DNA of 64,000 bases from Rhyzopertha dominica (lineage: Eukaryota > Arthropoda > Insecta > Coleoptera > Bostrichidae), in contig QCXZ01000041.1 of assembly GCA_025024175.1 (NCBI GenBank), forward strand, positions 52,323,786-52,387,785, read 5' to 3'. Position numbers and translations under genes: made by a program. Shown here piece after piece: positions 10,424 through 22,460 of this stretch. Position 1 is the stretch's first letter, and every line of letters starts with the position of its first letter. The notes under the pieces were generated by a model. It did no database searches and was not told where the DNA came from. It saw only the letters and a list, made by a program, of their open reading frames with translations.

Positions 10424-11810
10424 TTAGGATGACTCCGGTTGCATAGATAATTGCTTTATGTGACTGACGAAGGAGTAAGTTTTATTCGTTCCCGAGAATT
10501 CCAGTAGTATGATGATATAAGTCGTGAGGGAACCCATCATCTAAAAAGAAAAATAGGCCAATCGGTACAAAATTGAAAATAAAGTAGTAGTTACTATCTA
10601 TGACAATTGCAGTTTACCTACAGCGAATAAAAGGCTGTGATCAATAACAAACATCCCAGCAATTGTTATGACAACTTTGTTGTGAAGCAGTTGAACACTA
10701 AACTCGTGAATCTACAAAAGAATCGAGTCTTATGTCACGTAGATCTTTAAATTTTTAAAGTTACCTGGCGTACTAAAGTCATGTCTTTACAGTTGTTCAC
10801 TGTTGCTTCAAAAAGCACTTTGTGGATCATGTTAGCCTAGAAGAAAATACGCTCATTTAGTAATGTAATCCATTTAATGCCATTCAACTATAAACACAAG
10901 TTATATTTATCCAGTAGTTAACGAATGGCCTGTAAAATCTCACCTCTATTATGCAGTTCCTCGCAACGACAACATTAATGACTGCATTGGCTGCAATCAA
11001 CGACGAAAACGCAAAAGCGATTCCAAACACACGCCAATTGTAAGGGGCACCTTTGGTCAAGAATGAAACAAAATTAAAAGAAATGAGAACGAAATAAATA
11101 AAAGCCTCTGTTAACTGGACCAGAAGCTGACCACTGAAAGCTCTATTAGCAGTTTCAATACACCAGCGTAGTCGGATGATGCCCTTAAAGAGAATCTTTA
11201 ACACCCTTTCGTCCATGTCTTGGGAATTACGTATTCTGGTGTTGATCAGAGAAAGAAAACGGGTGATTGTAATAAAGCAAATGCAAAAATGTGTGATGGT
11301 GAAGAAACCAACGAATTTAGCGTATAGGTATACGAAGAACATGTAGTTATAATTCTTGGATCTGATAATTGAGATTATAACCACAATAATCGATGGGATA
11401 CTTCTCAATGTTACTTCTTTGCAGATCTTTCTATGGTCCAACTTTAATCCTATTCTGTTCAGATGTTTCTCTATAGTGTGTAGCTCATTCCAAACTGCTA
11501 CTACATTCGGGCACTGCAGCTTCTCAAAAATGACGTTTGTGATGATGTTCGCAAGATCAGCAATGCAGAAACACTTGTAAGCTATTATGGTGAAGAGATG
11601 CGTCACTACAATTTGTCTCTTAAGACAATCGCCGAAGAGTCTAAAGTTGAATATTAGGAACACGATTTGTATTAAAGACGAAATTACAAATCTTTGTCTG
11701 CTGATGACAAGTCTTTTACGGTTTAAGGATATTTTTATTACGTAAGGGGCAAAGGCGAAAATTCTACACAGAGTGAAAAACGCTTGAGTAAGTGAGAATA
11801 CGTCTGCCAT
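10424..11810 (-). CDS. Gustatory receptor (7tm_7 family), 4 exons
   Basis: Exons are 11810-10944, 10836-10765, 10711-10622 and 10540-10424, with phase-0 GT-AG joins. The sum is 1146 nt, or 381 residues plus stop. The second exon is 72 nt rather than the 69 nt of its paralogues, an in-frame extra codon. The third exon has FSVQLLHNKVVITIAGMFVI and the last has TYIIILLEF, so the usual Gln of the Gr signature is Glu here. It is the close paralogue of the gene at 8058-9415, from the N-terminal VFSLTQAFF region to the long hydrophilic tail. It is predicted to be a taste-neuron membrane channel subunit; the ligand is unknown. Confidence 0.9.
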
Positions 11811-12952
11811 TATCGAGAAAACTTACGATGTACAGTGTGGTGTGGCACCTGGACATCATTTGTAAGTGAAAACGTTGTTGGTTTAGCGTAACAGAGCATA
11901 TAATGTTGTTTCAACGCTTACAGGGTATGCTGAATGACATCAATGTAACAACAGTATATATAAAAGCACTTGGCATGAATCGTATAACAGAAGAAATAAT
12001 ACGATGTGATATGGAAAGCAGGAATAATCGAGATTAAATTAGTGCTGCGTTAAGAATTCATGACGAATAATCTATTCAAAACAGTTTTTGTCTGCAAACA
12101 CTGCAAACATAGTTTTTTAAGTGAGGAGAAATTAAGCCGTCTTATAGAAAAACCTGCTGAATAATAAACGATCCAAATTTTTGCAGCGCATAACACAGTC
12201 TTTAGTTCGAAGATGTGAAGCTTGTATTCTACCGGAAGGTGGTTATTTTGAGCAGTTCTTATAATTTATATGTAGATTTTTGTTAAATATGTTTTAGGTA
12301 AATTAAATAAGTGTAAATAATTAAAATGCTATAACTTCTAAACTAAAAGAAAAAGGACATATGTTCATATAACGTTTTTTACTTAGAATATCATCATTAT
12401 TCATCTGTTCAAGTTTAACATAGAGCTTATAGATCACCCTATATAGAAACTTATGACATTAATTTTTCGAGTAGAATGACCCCCTTCATTTTTGAATACC
12501 TTATATATTATTAGTTCGTACCTTTTTCATTGGTTGTGCGCCATCTGGATCTTTTCAGAAGAACTAATAATAAGATGTGATCCATTATTCAATAAGTATT
12601 CTATTATATCAACCCACATTTAAATAGGGACAGTTTTCTCTAAACTGTTTGTTCTTTGTATCTAGAGACCTCTTATGTAAGCTATTGTGCCCCTCTTTAG
12701 TGTTATTTGTAAAATCACTAAGGTAAAATGTAGTTTTAGGAAAAGAATGTTTTTTCTCTGAAACTATAATAGGTAGATAATTAAGCACAAAACAATACAT
12801 GAAATACCGACATTTCAATTTAAACACTCCGCAAATTTGCAAGAAAAAAAGGGGAGGTAATATTCAAATAAAATAAACTATTTATAAAAAGCCATTTATC
12901 TTATAATGTACATAATATATACAGCTATGAAAAAATAATATTATAAAAAGAA
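11811..12952. other. Intergenic DNA between Gr cluster and YJU2
   Basis: AT-rich. The minus-strand open frame at 12609-12842 has no recognisable motif and looks like chance. No RNA gene or transposon motif was seen. Confidence 0.5.
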
Positions 12953-14065
12953 TTATTCACTATTTTCACTGTCGGAATATGCCCCTAACAGTGATAAACC
13001 ATTTGAAGCCACTGCTTGTTGTTTTGCTTGTCCTTCTGCCACCTTTTCTTCTTTGGGTTCCAGATCCTTCTTTTCCATGTCACTACTAGATTTTTTAATC
13101 TTAACCAGCCCATTCAAAGCACTTTTTTTCGACATACCACCTATGCTTTTGCTCCAACCACTTCTTGCTTTGATAATGGGCTTAATAGCTATTGTAGATT
13201 CCTTTGCTTTTGGAAGTACTGCAGAACTTGAAGCACCTGATGATTCTCCCTGATCCTCCGAAGCACTTTCCTGCTTAACAAGCTTCANTTCCGGTTCCTC
13301 TTCNATTATTTCCTCTTCAAGCACGATTTTACGTTTCTGACTCTTGAATTTGATAGTCCTACAAAAAATAGCCAATAATTTCAACAAAGAAACTCATAAT
13401 AAACTCTTACTTAATGTATTCCTCATCCATTTGTTGCATTTTCTCTTCGAGCTCCTTCCGTGAGAGACTCGTATCGAACGTCTGAAGCATTGAATCGTAA
13501 TCGACCGCTTGCTGTCTCCGATTCAAATCCTTCAGTTCCTCCAACGATTCCAGCAGCTCGATTTCATTCTTCGACTGTTCCGTCCTGTTCTCCAGCAGCT
13601 TCATGGGGTTGTTCGCCTCCTCCTCTCTCAATTCCTCTTCCTCACGTAACGCCTGCTCCTCGGCGAGCTTCAGAGCCATGAAATTCCTGGNGGCGCCCGC
13701 CTCTATCTCGTAATCAGTATTCTTCGGGTCCGTCTTGAAAGATATCTCTTGGAGACACCTCGTACACTTGATGTAGAAGCGGTAAATGCGGATGCCGAGG
13801 TAGTCTTCGTTTTCGACGTCTTCTTTCCGTGCGTTGAACTTCTTTCCCTTGTAGATGTACTCTCCGCATGTTTTACAGCGCATGTTGAAAGGGGCCATCA
13901 GACGTACAGTGTACTGCCTGTTTTTGGGCAGTTTCATGCGCGGGATCTTCGATGGATCGAAGTCTGGTGGGTAGTATTTCTAAAAAGTAAGGTTAAGTCA
14001 GATGATAGGTGTTTTTGTGGTCATTTCGATAAAATACTTACGTTCAAAACCTTTCTCTCCGACAT
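12953..14065 (-). CDS. YJU2: Splicing factor YJU2 (CCDC94) homologue, 3 exons
   Basis: Exons are 14065-14042 (MSERKVLN), 13979-13411 and 13358-12953. The first intron is phase 0, and the second splits a Lys codon (AA-G). The sum is 999 nt, or 332 residues plus stop, close to the usual length of animal YJU2 (about 320). The start [22 protein letters not shown] is the family's conserved N-terminus, followed by two CxxC zinc-binding pairs (CKTC near residue 43 and CTRC near residue 80), then IEAGA, a Glu-rich coiled region and a Lys/Ser-rich disordered tail ending in an acidic DSENSE. YJU2 joins the NineTeen-associated spliceosome and promotes the first step of pre-mRNA splicing in the nucleus. 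Three N bases fall in coding sequence but leave the frame open. It is unrelated to the neighbouring Gr genes. Confidence 0.95.
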
Positions 14066-15640
14066 TGTGAATTAATTGAGCTTGTCTTATGCTTTTTTCA
14101 CTTCGTTAACACTTAAAACATGAATAAAGGGACAGCAAGACAGTATACAGCTGTCAAGATGCAGCGCCTTTAAGACGTACAGTTGAACTACGCGAACTAC
14201 GCAGGTGGTTGCATTTGAACTATTCTTAGGTAAATACCATAGCGCTGTTGCCATTTCAGAAACAATGATTACAAAAATAAATCACTTATTTTTAGTTACA
14301 CAAGAATTAAGTGTAGAATTATACAGCTGAGGGAACAATTATGTCTGAAATAATACAGTATAAACTGAACTTTGAATATTTAATGTTTATCGTACAATAA
14401 TTACATGTTCCTTCTGAAAATTAACTTCTATATAAGTAAACTGAATGTAATAAGCTTCTAGTAATAATTAACTAGCTAATAAACAGTCAGTTAATGAATA
14501 TTAGCTACTGAATCAATAAATTCAATTATCAAAAACTCTCGCAGAGTTAGTTTTATCTCAAAATGGTATAATATACTTCAAAAGACAACTCACTCAGGTG
14601 CACTTTTTTTGAGAAACTATAACAACTTAAAGTATATTTTAAATAAAGCATTATATCACAAAATTCACTGTTTAAACAACTTATTGCATCTGCTTTGCTA
14701 TGAGACGCTTTAAAGTTAATTTGTTGTAATTAGATGGTTAATTTTTTTACAGAATAAAATATAAATAATTGTGCACAATTTAGATATTTCATAAATTCAT
14801 TAAAGAAGCTAAACTGCAATAAAAATATTGAACTAAAAGTTTGAAAAGACAAAATAAAAAACATTAAGGTCTGTTTTAAGTTTGAGTATCTACGATTTAT
14901 GTGACTTTGTTTCTATCGATTTCTTTACACATGCATGCAATTAGTATCCTTTAAAACATGCTCTGCTAGCTAGAGGTCGCCCGTTTAGCCATCAAGAACC
15001 TATTCGTGTAAGTCTGTATCACTTCCGTTCAGGCTTTGGTTCAGCTTATCCGTATCTAAAACCATTGAATTTAAATTTATATCCGTTAGAGTTGTTAGCT
15101 CCAAAGTGCGGATGTAGTACGCTCGTTGCGTATGTAAAAAAGACTGACTGCACTATAGAAGGAACATTTCGCGATTATAGTTTAATAAAATAAAAGTGAT
15201 GACTCCCAGAGATGTTTAGAATAGAGTTGATCGAAATCTGTGACAATTTAAAGAAAAGTTAAGTTCAAACGTCCGTGATGATTGGGGATCCATGTCAGCT
15301 ACAGGAGTCCGAAATTTAGAAAGTTAGCAAATGCATTTGAACAACATAGAATGCATCTTCCTGTGATATGAACTTTTAGCAATCCAGATATATCCAAACT
15401 TGAAAGCTTATGGTATATTATGACCGTTCCAGATGCAGCTGAATTTTATTGTTTTCCCTGTATTTTTTGGCCATTTCCTCGTTTACTGATAATGTTAGCC
15501 ATCTTTTATACCTGAGGAGTTGACAAGAAATTAATCAAGTTAAGTATCTATCGATCAATCTGTTCTGATAAAAATCGACTAGAAGCCTGAAATTAATATT
15601 AATTGCACGAAGACTAACCCAACTAACAGCAAATATGAAG
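14066..15640. other. AT-rich gene-free stretch upstream of YJU2
   Basis: Very AT-rich from about 14250 to 15560 with no supported gene. The first 100 bases must hold the YJU2 promoter and 5' leader; no canonical TATA box is obvious. Confidence 0.5.
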
Positions 15641-15649
15641 CGTTTATGT

Positions 15650-16084
15650 TCAGTTTACAACTCCGGTTGGGTCCAAATAATTTAGTCGTCAGAAACAGCC
15701 CCTGGGGCAGGACAATAATATCCTTTTTTCCCAGAAAACCAAGAGAAACCGAGCGCCCGACTGCCGGCTGATTTATTTCGTAAGGCATGGGACACAAAAA
15801 TCACGCTGACAAAAACTGGGCAGCGCCATAGTGAGCTGTTGTTCCTCTCACAATGATTTACACTGACCTTAGATCGCAATAAAGTGACATGCCATCTGAT
15901 CGGTGGCAACTTTCGCAAAAACAATAGGGCAAGTCAATGTAAAGGGGCAATTTACATGCAATACGTCGAACGTTTACCGACTGGATGCCCACCTTATTTG
16001 GCCAAACTACAAAATAACAGCAAGCCGGCATTGCGGTTAATTTATCGTCACCCTTGCACACGTTGGTGGACGAGAGAATTCCAG
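15650..16084. other. GC-elevated non-coding island
   Basis: Sequence complexity and GC rise abruptly relative to the flanks. Overlapping short ORFs occur on both strands but none has protein-like composition or a family motif, which fits conserved non-coding DNA better than a gene. Its function is unknown. Confidence 0.3.
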
Positions 16085-16670
16085 AAAGGTTAATTTAACA
16101 AACGTTTGCAAAAGCGAAAACTGAGATTCGTGTGTTGATAATAATAATCCAACAGGTTAGCACCGAATTCAGTAGCTTCTTCTGGACATATTCGAGCTGA
16201 ACAATATGCGTCTTGTATATGGGAAACCAGATCAAAACTGCAAAGTACCCAATCGTCTGAACTCTCTACAGTTTCTATATGTAAATCCATAGGACTTGTA
16301 AGACGAATTGATAGTGTTCAATATGTGACTGCAAAAGGTAAACTTGTCGTCAAAGATAACACCGAGGTCCCTGAACTCATCCATCCTGCTCAAAACCATA
16401 CCGTTAACAGTACATTGGTAGTTAATTATATTGTGTTTTCTGGAGAAAGAGAGAACAAAACATTAACATTAACCATGTATTTAGACAATTAAGATTATTT
16501 TGGAGTAAAATACATTCATTTGGAGAAGATATAGCATTGAATAGTTTAAGATCATCAGCAAAGATGAGATCAGACTTTTAAGTGAGTCAGGAAGATCATT
16601 TATGTACATAAGAAACAGAAGAGGACACTCTATTTTCTCTAAATGACAGTTAAGAATTCTTTGCATAACA
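16085..16670 (-). pseudogene. Non-LTR RT remnant
   Basis: The minus strand reads, across frame changes, CPLLFLMYINDLPDSL (after the catalytic-loop GS-LGP region), NYQCTVNG, DEFRDLGVIFDDKFTFCSHI and YRNCREF. This is the standard order of the RT palm/thumb blocks of CR1/Jockey LINEs. Stops and frameshifts are numerous and the YADD box is destroyed. There is no intact 5' half. Confidence 0.75.
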
Positions 16671-17521
16671 GTTTTTGCAACATTCGTTCCTAAAAAATTG
16701 CAGCTCAGTTCTTACACGATTTTCACGAGTTCTTTTTTCTTATTTGTTGCAGACCACAATATCTGACATATAGAAAAATATTTTACTAACGTATACATTC
16801 TTGCTCATTTAGCACATAAACAAAAGGGTTCGATAGATACTGGTTAAAGAAGTGGTAAAACAAATATCGCTCACCTAATCGTTGGATATGAAGGCACTGT
16901 CAAGAACCACAGGAAAGGGATGACCGCCCAAGAACCAGGGATCCTGAAACAAAATTGTTAAGAATTAATAATAAGCCGTTTTGGTTGTCGTAGATATCAT
17001 TAAAGACCTCTTTTATTAACTTTTCACAGTTTTACGTATTTTTTTTCCAAATTTCGGACGTAATTGTTGCAAAAGCTTCCCTCCGCATTATTTTCAATGT
17101 CTCCTCACCAGACTAAAGCTAAATGACCATTGCTGCTGCATAATTCATCTTTTATACATCTTCCGTCTGTAGTTCTCTGCCGATTTGCAATATCCAAAAG
17201 TTCTATTTCAGTTTATTTTTTGTTTTTTGTTTTCATAAATACAATAACTTTCATTGCCAAGCCCCGACCTTTTCCGTGCGGCAGTTACACTGGTACATAA
17301 CAAATGCGTTCACTGAAATACAATTTCCTGATCTTTATAAGGATTGTTTTCCAAGAAAAATTTAAGCAATTAATGAAGTACTTCGACAAACACAAACCTT
17401 TGGCATAACACCTGGAATCTTGACTGCAAGTAATAAAGATAATTTGTGTAGTTTATTGCATGTATTATTTGTATTCTACATACACATCCCACAGTGGTGT
17501 CAGAGGTAGCAAAATCAACTT
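16671..17521. other. Gene-free stretch
   Basis: No supported gene. AT-rich, with a poly-T/TTTG run near 17210-17230. Confidence 0.5.
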
Positions 17522-17837
17522 GAGGAAGGAGAGTTATTGGCCTTATTTGATGTAATATCGCTATTCCCTAGTGTACCCATAGATGTGGCGCTGAAATACC
17601 TTGAGGATCTACTAGTGATTAACAACATTGATAAAATCAGTTCAGGAATATATGCAACTGACCTCTTTATGCATGTGTCAGAACTGTTTCCAAAATAACA
17701 GGGCGAACAGCCTTGGGAAACAGATTCTCCCCCTTTCTAGCCATAAAAATGGGTCGATTCGAAACAGATTTTAAAAAAGACTATTTTCTCGCGTATGGTT
17801 ACGTTAAGTCGATGATGTTTTTGTCATCTTGACACAA
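17522..17837 (+). pseudogene. Penelope-like element RT fragment
   Basis: The plus strand reads LLALFDVISLFPSVPIDVAL followed by LEDLL, then in other frames NSLGNRFSPFLA, MGRFETD and RVWLR-stop-VDDVFVIL. These are PLE RT blocks: the FDV-SLFTSVP block, the GN-LSPFLA block and the RYVDD block. The Tyr of the last is replaced by a stop codon. At least three frame changes show it is dead. It differs in detail from the PLE fragments at 9.8 and 31.3 kb. Confidence 0.75.
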
Positions 17838-18556
17838 ATATATTTCCTATAGGTTTAGAATTACTTTATGAACGTTCTACCAAATGTACAAGTCCGAAAG
17901 CAGATGAATTTTAAAGGGATCGAAAAAACACCGTAAAAATTCCAGTTAATTGCGTCTGCCTACCGTCTGGACTTCCTGGACCCTAACGAACACGGCCACG
18001 GATTTTAATTATTTATGGGATGACGCAATTACTTATAAGCATCGTGCGTGAAATATAACAAATTTATGTCGGCGAGTTTGTTCAACCAGGCCTTGAACTT
18101 GGCTTTTAAATCGGTTTAAATGGACGGCAAAGTGTCTAATGTAACGTCTCACTGACTCATTTCAAGGGTGTTTTTTTGCCCGGTTGCAATGGGTGGAAGA
18201 TTCGCCGTTGTGTGGAGCTTTTGTGTCGGTTGTTTGTTTTATAGAGTAAATCGTTTGCAGGTTCATGGACCTAATATGCAAATATAAATATACTTAGCGG
18301 ACAGGAAAGTATTTGTTGGGACTGTGAGAATATCGCTTTGAAAAACAGACAATAATGCCGATCATTTTTACGTAAGCCAACTGGAGGAAGTGGGTAATGG
18401 AAGCACCGTGCTGTTAACAGGAGTTATTCAACGACTTATTTTTCAAGATTCTAATCATCACTGATTAAAAATTATTAACCTGACGTTCTGTAGTGCTATT
18501 TTTCTCTGTGTAAAATTCTTGTTTTATCAAATTAAATGTGAGCGTACTTTTCAATC
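17838..18556. other. Gene-free stretch with a moderately GC-rich core
   Basis: No ORF. The block around 17930-18240 is more complex and has homeodomain-like AT cores (TTTTAATTATTTATGGG, CGCAATTACTTATAAG). It is a candidate regulatory sequence only. Confidence 0.3.
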
Positions 18557-18558
18557 TA

Positions 18559-18830
18559 CAGGGTGATTTTTTTGAAAACTTCACACCTTAAATAACTTTA
18601 TATAGAGGAAAAATTTAAAATTTTGCAAAAACAGGTAAACTTTTGTTTGCAGAGGGACAACTTTTGAGATAAGTTTTTAATGGATAGCGCTTACCCTCTT
18701 AGCGGGGTAGATACCCCTTCAAAAATTTTAAATCAAACTACCCATCTTACGATACATCATTTAAATGCTTATTACACAAGGAGTCTTGCCATGTAATTAG
18801 TTTTACTATTTTTTACCCATTGACGGGGTA
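18559..18830 (+). repeat. Left terminal inverted repeat
   Basis: Pairs with 20583-20834 read in reverse complement, including the blocks GGATAGCGCTTACCCTC and TTGACGGGGTA. Confidence 0.85.
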
Positions 18831-19167
18831 GTGGGTCAAAAAGTGCATTGTAGCAAGTGGCTTATAAAATGGAATATTTTGGACTTTTTTTAACAAAATT
18901 TATTGTTTGCAGTTACAATAAAAATTGTCCTTACTTAAGCCTAAAAAAACTTGTTAAAAATAATTGTTACACCTAAGCAAAATGCCAAAAATACTTAAAA
19001 TTTTCTTTCGACATTACTTGATATTGCAACTCGACAGTTTATACTGAATTGGCTAAATAATTATCTACTTTGTGTTTCCAATTTTTTGTTTCAACTTTTT
19101 GGCTACTTCTTTGGCACGACCATCTTTTTGTTCACATTCCTTTTTATAAATCGCGTGAAATTTTAAA

Positions 19168-20270
19168 GTGAGAGTCCAAGTGATAATCGTTTATTCAACT
19201 GCCGAAAGGGTAGAAATAATTTTTATTTACGGTGCTGAGCATAGCTGTGCTCGTGCGTCAGCAAGGGTGTTTAACGAACGGCACCCCGATAAAAATGTTG
19301 ACGCTAGGTACATTCTCGATCTCGTGCAGAAATTTCAAGACACTGGATCTGTAGTAAACAAAAAAAAAGGCAGGGAATAGAGTCGTTGATGAAATGGCCC
19401 AACTTGAAGTACTTGGTCATTTTGCAATGGATCCAACTAGCCCTTTACGTAACATTTCTACAGCCATTGAACTTTCTTATTCATCTGTAAGGAAAGTTAC
19501 AAAACTGCACAAATTCCATCCCTATAAGATGAAAACTCTCCAGGAACTCGGCAAAGATGACTTCGATAGAAGACTGCAATTTTGCGAAATTATGACAGAA
19601 AAGATTATAGTAAATCCAAATCTAATAAAAAATATTTGTTTCAGTGATGAATGCACATTTTTTTAACGGCTCTGTAAATAAACATAACGTCAGGTACTGG
19701 AGTGACGAAAATCCTTATATTTTTCGTGAAGGTCATACACAAGTTCCTCAGAAGCTGAACGTCTGGGCTGGAATACTTGGCAACGCAATTGTAGATCCAA
19801 TTTTCATTGATGAGATGCTAAATGGGGGAATGTATTTAGAATTACTTGATAACGTTATTGATCCTTTAATCACAGAGCAATTAGAAAACCAACGTGATCC
19901 TGAAGGAAATCCAATGTTGGATGAATACGAATTGTTTTACCAACATGATGGAGCCCCACCGCATTACGCCATTAATGTGCGAAATTGGTTAAGTCATAGA
20001 TTTCCTCTTCACTGGATTGGTAGGCGTGGAGCAATTGAATGGCCGCCACGATCACCCGATTTGACTGCTTTAGATTTCTTTCTATGGGGTCGTTTAAAAT
20101 CTGTGGTTTACAAAACACAACCTACTAGCCTGGACGATCTGCGAGAAAGAATTATTAACGAGTGCAGGAGGATTCCACCTGAAACTTTCCGAAAAGTGCA
20201 GCAGGAGTTCGAGAACCGTCTGTATTCTTGTATGGAAAGAGGTGGTGCACATTTTGAGAATATATTGTAA
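19168..20270 (+). pseudogene. Mariner-type transposase, two frameshifts
   Basis: Three successive plus-strand frames join into one transposase. 19168-19380 gives an N-terminal helix-turn-helix (VEIIFIYG, FNERHPDKNV, TGSVVNK), the DUF4817-like DNA-binding region. 19394-19666 continues to FSDECTFF, with the first catalytic Asp. 19644-20270 starts with NGSVNKHNVRYW and carries HDGAPPHY (second Asp) and PPRSPDLTALDFFLWG (third Asp), ending GGAHFENIL. By my count 36 residues separate the second and third Asp. Both frame breaks lie in homopolymers (an A-run near 19360 and a T-run near 19660), so they may be sequencing errors or slippage mutations. Apart from these two breaks the gene is full length. 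Confidence 0.85.
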
Positions 20271-20582
20271 GGTTTGAATTTCTATGGTTTTGTTCACACT
20301 GTTTTTGGAGTTACAAATAAATAATTTTTCTTTTTCGTGGACATGGACGTTCTAAAAAATTACATGATAAATACTTTAATGTTAATAATAATATTAAAAG
20401 AAAATTTTCAGTATTCTGGGAGTTTTTTTAAGTGTCATATTTTTTACAAGTTGTTTGTTTAAATTTTGGGTTCTCGTAAGGACAAATTTTATTTCCGCTC
20501 TAAAATAAAATACATTTTGTTGAAAAGAGTCTAAAATATTCAATTTAATAAGCAACCTGTTTCGTAGGCATTATTAATCTAT

Positions 20583-20834
20583 TACCCCGTCAATAAGTTA
20601 AACGTGGTAAAACTAATCACATGGCCAGACTCTTTGTGAAATAAGCTTTCAAATGATGTATCACAAGATGGATAGTTCCATTTAAAATTTTTAAAGGGGT
20701 GTCTACCCTGCTCAGAGAGTAAGCGCTATCCATTAAAAACTTATCTCAAAAGTTGTCCCCCTGCAAACAAAAGTTTACCTGTTTTTGCAAATTTAAAGTT
20801 ATTTAAGGTGTGAAGTTTTCAAAAAATCACCCTG
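20583..20834 (-). repeat. Right terminal inverted repeat
   Basis: Reverse complement of 18559-18830, with a 20-nt internal deletion next to CTTAAATAACTTTA. Confidence 0.85.
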
Positions 20835-21003
20835 TATACGAAAAGCATGTGTCTGCATTCCTACTGTTATGAATGATTGTAATGGTACAGCATTCAGTTA
20901 TTATGATATATGTCAGTGTTTTTCGAAGTACTTTTCATCCGTATTTGTTTACTCGAATCCCGTTTATCGCAAAAGTTCATCTCGATTGGGTACAAATAAT
21001 TAA

Positions 21004-22460
21004 GTATGTGCTCCCTCAATAACTGCAAACGATATTAGGAAAAAAGTACAAGCTCTTTCAAAACAGGGAATAGGTCCTGATATGATACGATTCATGGATA
21101 ATCTGTTGACTCCTCTTCAGACAATTTTCAGTAAATCATTAAGAGAAGGTGTCTTTCCTAGCATCTGGAAAACTGCTGCAGTTTCACATATCTTTAAATC
21201 AGGCAATAGGGGTTTTGTTGCCAGTTACCGCCCAGTGTCAAAGCTGTGAATGTTTGCTAAAATTTTTGAATCAATTATATACGATCATGTCTTGTTCCAC
21301 GTAAAATTTCTGATTTTCCTTCTCAGCACAGTTTCATGAGTGGACACTAACTTGTTTGTGTACACAGAATTTCTATTACAACAAATTGACAATCAACAAC
21401 AGGTTGGTAGCATTTACACTGATTTCAGCAAAGCGTTTTACAAAATGGATCATTTTATAATGCTTAATAAATTGGAAGACATTGGTGTATGTGATTCTCC
21501 TCTTGCGTGCTTTGAATCGTATTTGTTTGACAGGAAATAACTTCAGATCCTCAAGGATCACATCTAGGTCCTTTGTTGTTTAATATCCATATAAATGACA
21601 TTTCCAATGTTTTCAAACATTCAAATTTTTCAATGTATGTTGATGATTTAAAAATCTATCGTTGTGTTTGTTCTGTAGCCAACTGCAAACTTCTCCAGGA
21701 GGATATTGAAAGGCTGCAATCCTACTTTAACATTGATAAATGTTGCACGATATCATTTACCAGGAATAAGAGCATTTATAGTATAAACTGTAGCTTGTTG
21801 AATAGGGTAAATTCAATTAGTCACTTGGGTGTTGTATTTGATTCAAAGATGCTATTTAGTGAACATATTTCCTATATTGTAAGGAGGGCCAATTAAATAG
21901 TATAGGATTTATTTTTAGAGCTTGTTCTGAATTTAGAAAATGGAAATCTTTTAATTATTTGTTCATGGCTTACGTCAATAGTATTTTGAACTATGCTTCC
22001 GTTATTTTGAATCCACAATATATTGTGTACCTTAATAGCCTTGAAAGGATTCAGAAAAAAATTCCTTGAGAGTTATTTTAAGTATACTGAATATTTCGGT
22101 GCCTCTGTGTATAACACTAGGTTTCATAATTTGGTTTATGTACCAATACATTTCACTAATGTATATGCAAACTCCCCACTTCTTAGAAGTATGAAGTCCT
22201 ACAATTCATGAAGCAGGCTAACTAATCCATCACTTGAAGTTGATATATTTAGTGATTCTATATACTCATTTTGTTATAATGTTATAATCATAAATTAGGT
22301 GTTAATTTAGAATAAGATATAGGTATTAATTTTACATTTTAATAGTTTCTGGTTTGCGGTGTGATTTATCTATATATATATATCTATACTATATTTCATG
22401 ATTGGATAAGTTGTAAGCACTGTTTAGGTTCGTCCTGTTTGTGCTTCCTTATATAAATAA
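21004..22460 (+). pseudogene. Non-LTR retrotransposon, RT and C-terminal half
   Basis: Plus-strand blocks in order are GPDMIRFMDNLL, FPSIWKTAAVSHIFKSG, SYRPVSKL, IYTDFSKAFYKMDHF, DPQGSHLGPLLFNIHINDI, SMYVDDLKIYRC and ISHLGVVFDSKMLFSEHI, then a C-terminal FHNLVYVPIHF region. This is a CR1/Jockey-type RT missing its endonuclease. The catalytic YADD box is YVDD and at least four stops or frameshifts interrupt it. It ends near AATAAATAA at about 22455. It is similar in type to the fragments at 16.1, 24.7 and 28.2 kb. Confidence 0.8.

Larger units (their letters stand above)
18559..20834 (+). mobile_element. Tc1/mariner-superfamily transposon with long terminal inverted repeats
   Basis: The element begins CAGGGTGATTTTTTTG and ends with the complement, and both ends abut TA dinucleotides (18557-18558 and 20835-20836), the hallmark target duplication of Tc1/mariner. 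Imperfect inverted repeats extend 272 nt (left) and 252 nt (right), the difference being mainly a 20-nt deletion in the right copy. The transposase lies in the middle. At 2276 bp it is structurally complete, unlike most elements in the window. Confidence 0.88.

Noticed and set aside
2697..11810. Odorant receptor (7tm_6) assignment for the cluster
   Set aside because: The C-terminal TYhhhhhQF pattern and small terminal exons fit gustatory, not odorant, receptors.
15579..16093. Cluster of overlapping ORFs on both strands
   Set aside because: No protein-like pattern in any one frame; better described as a GC-rich non-coding island.
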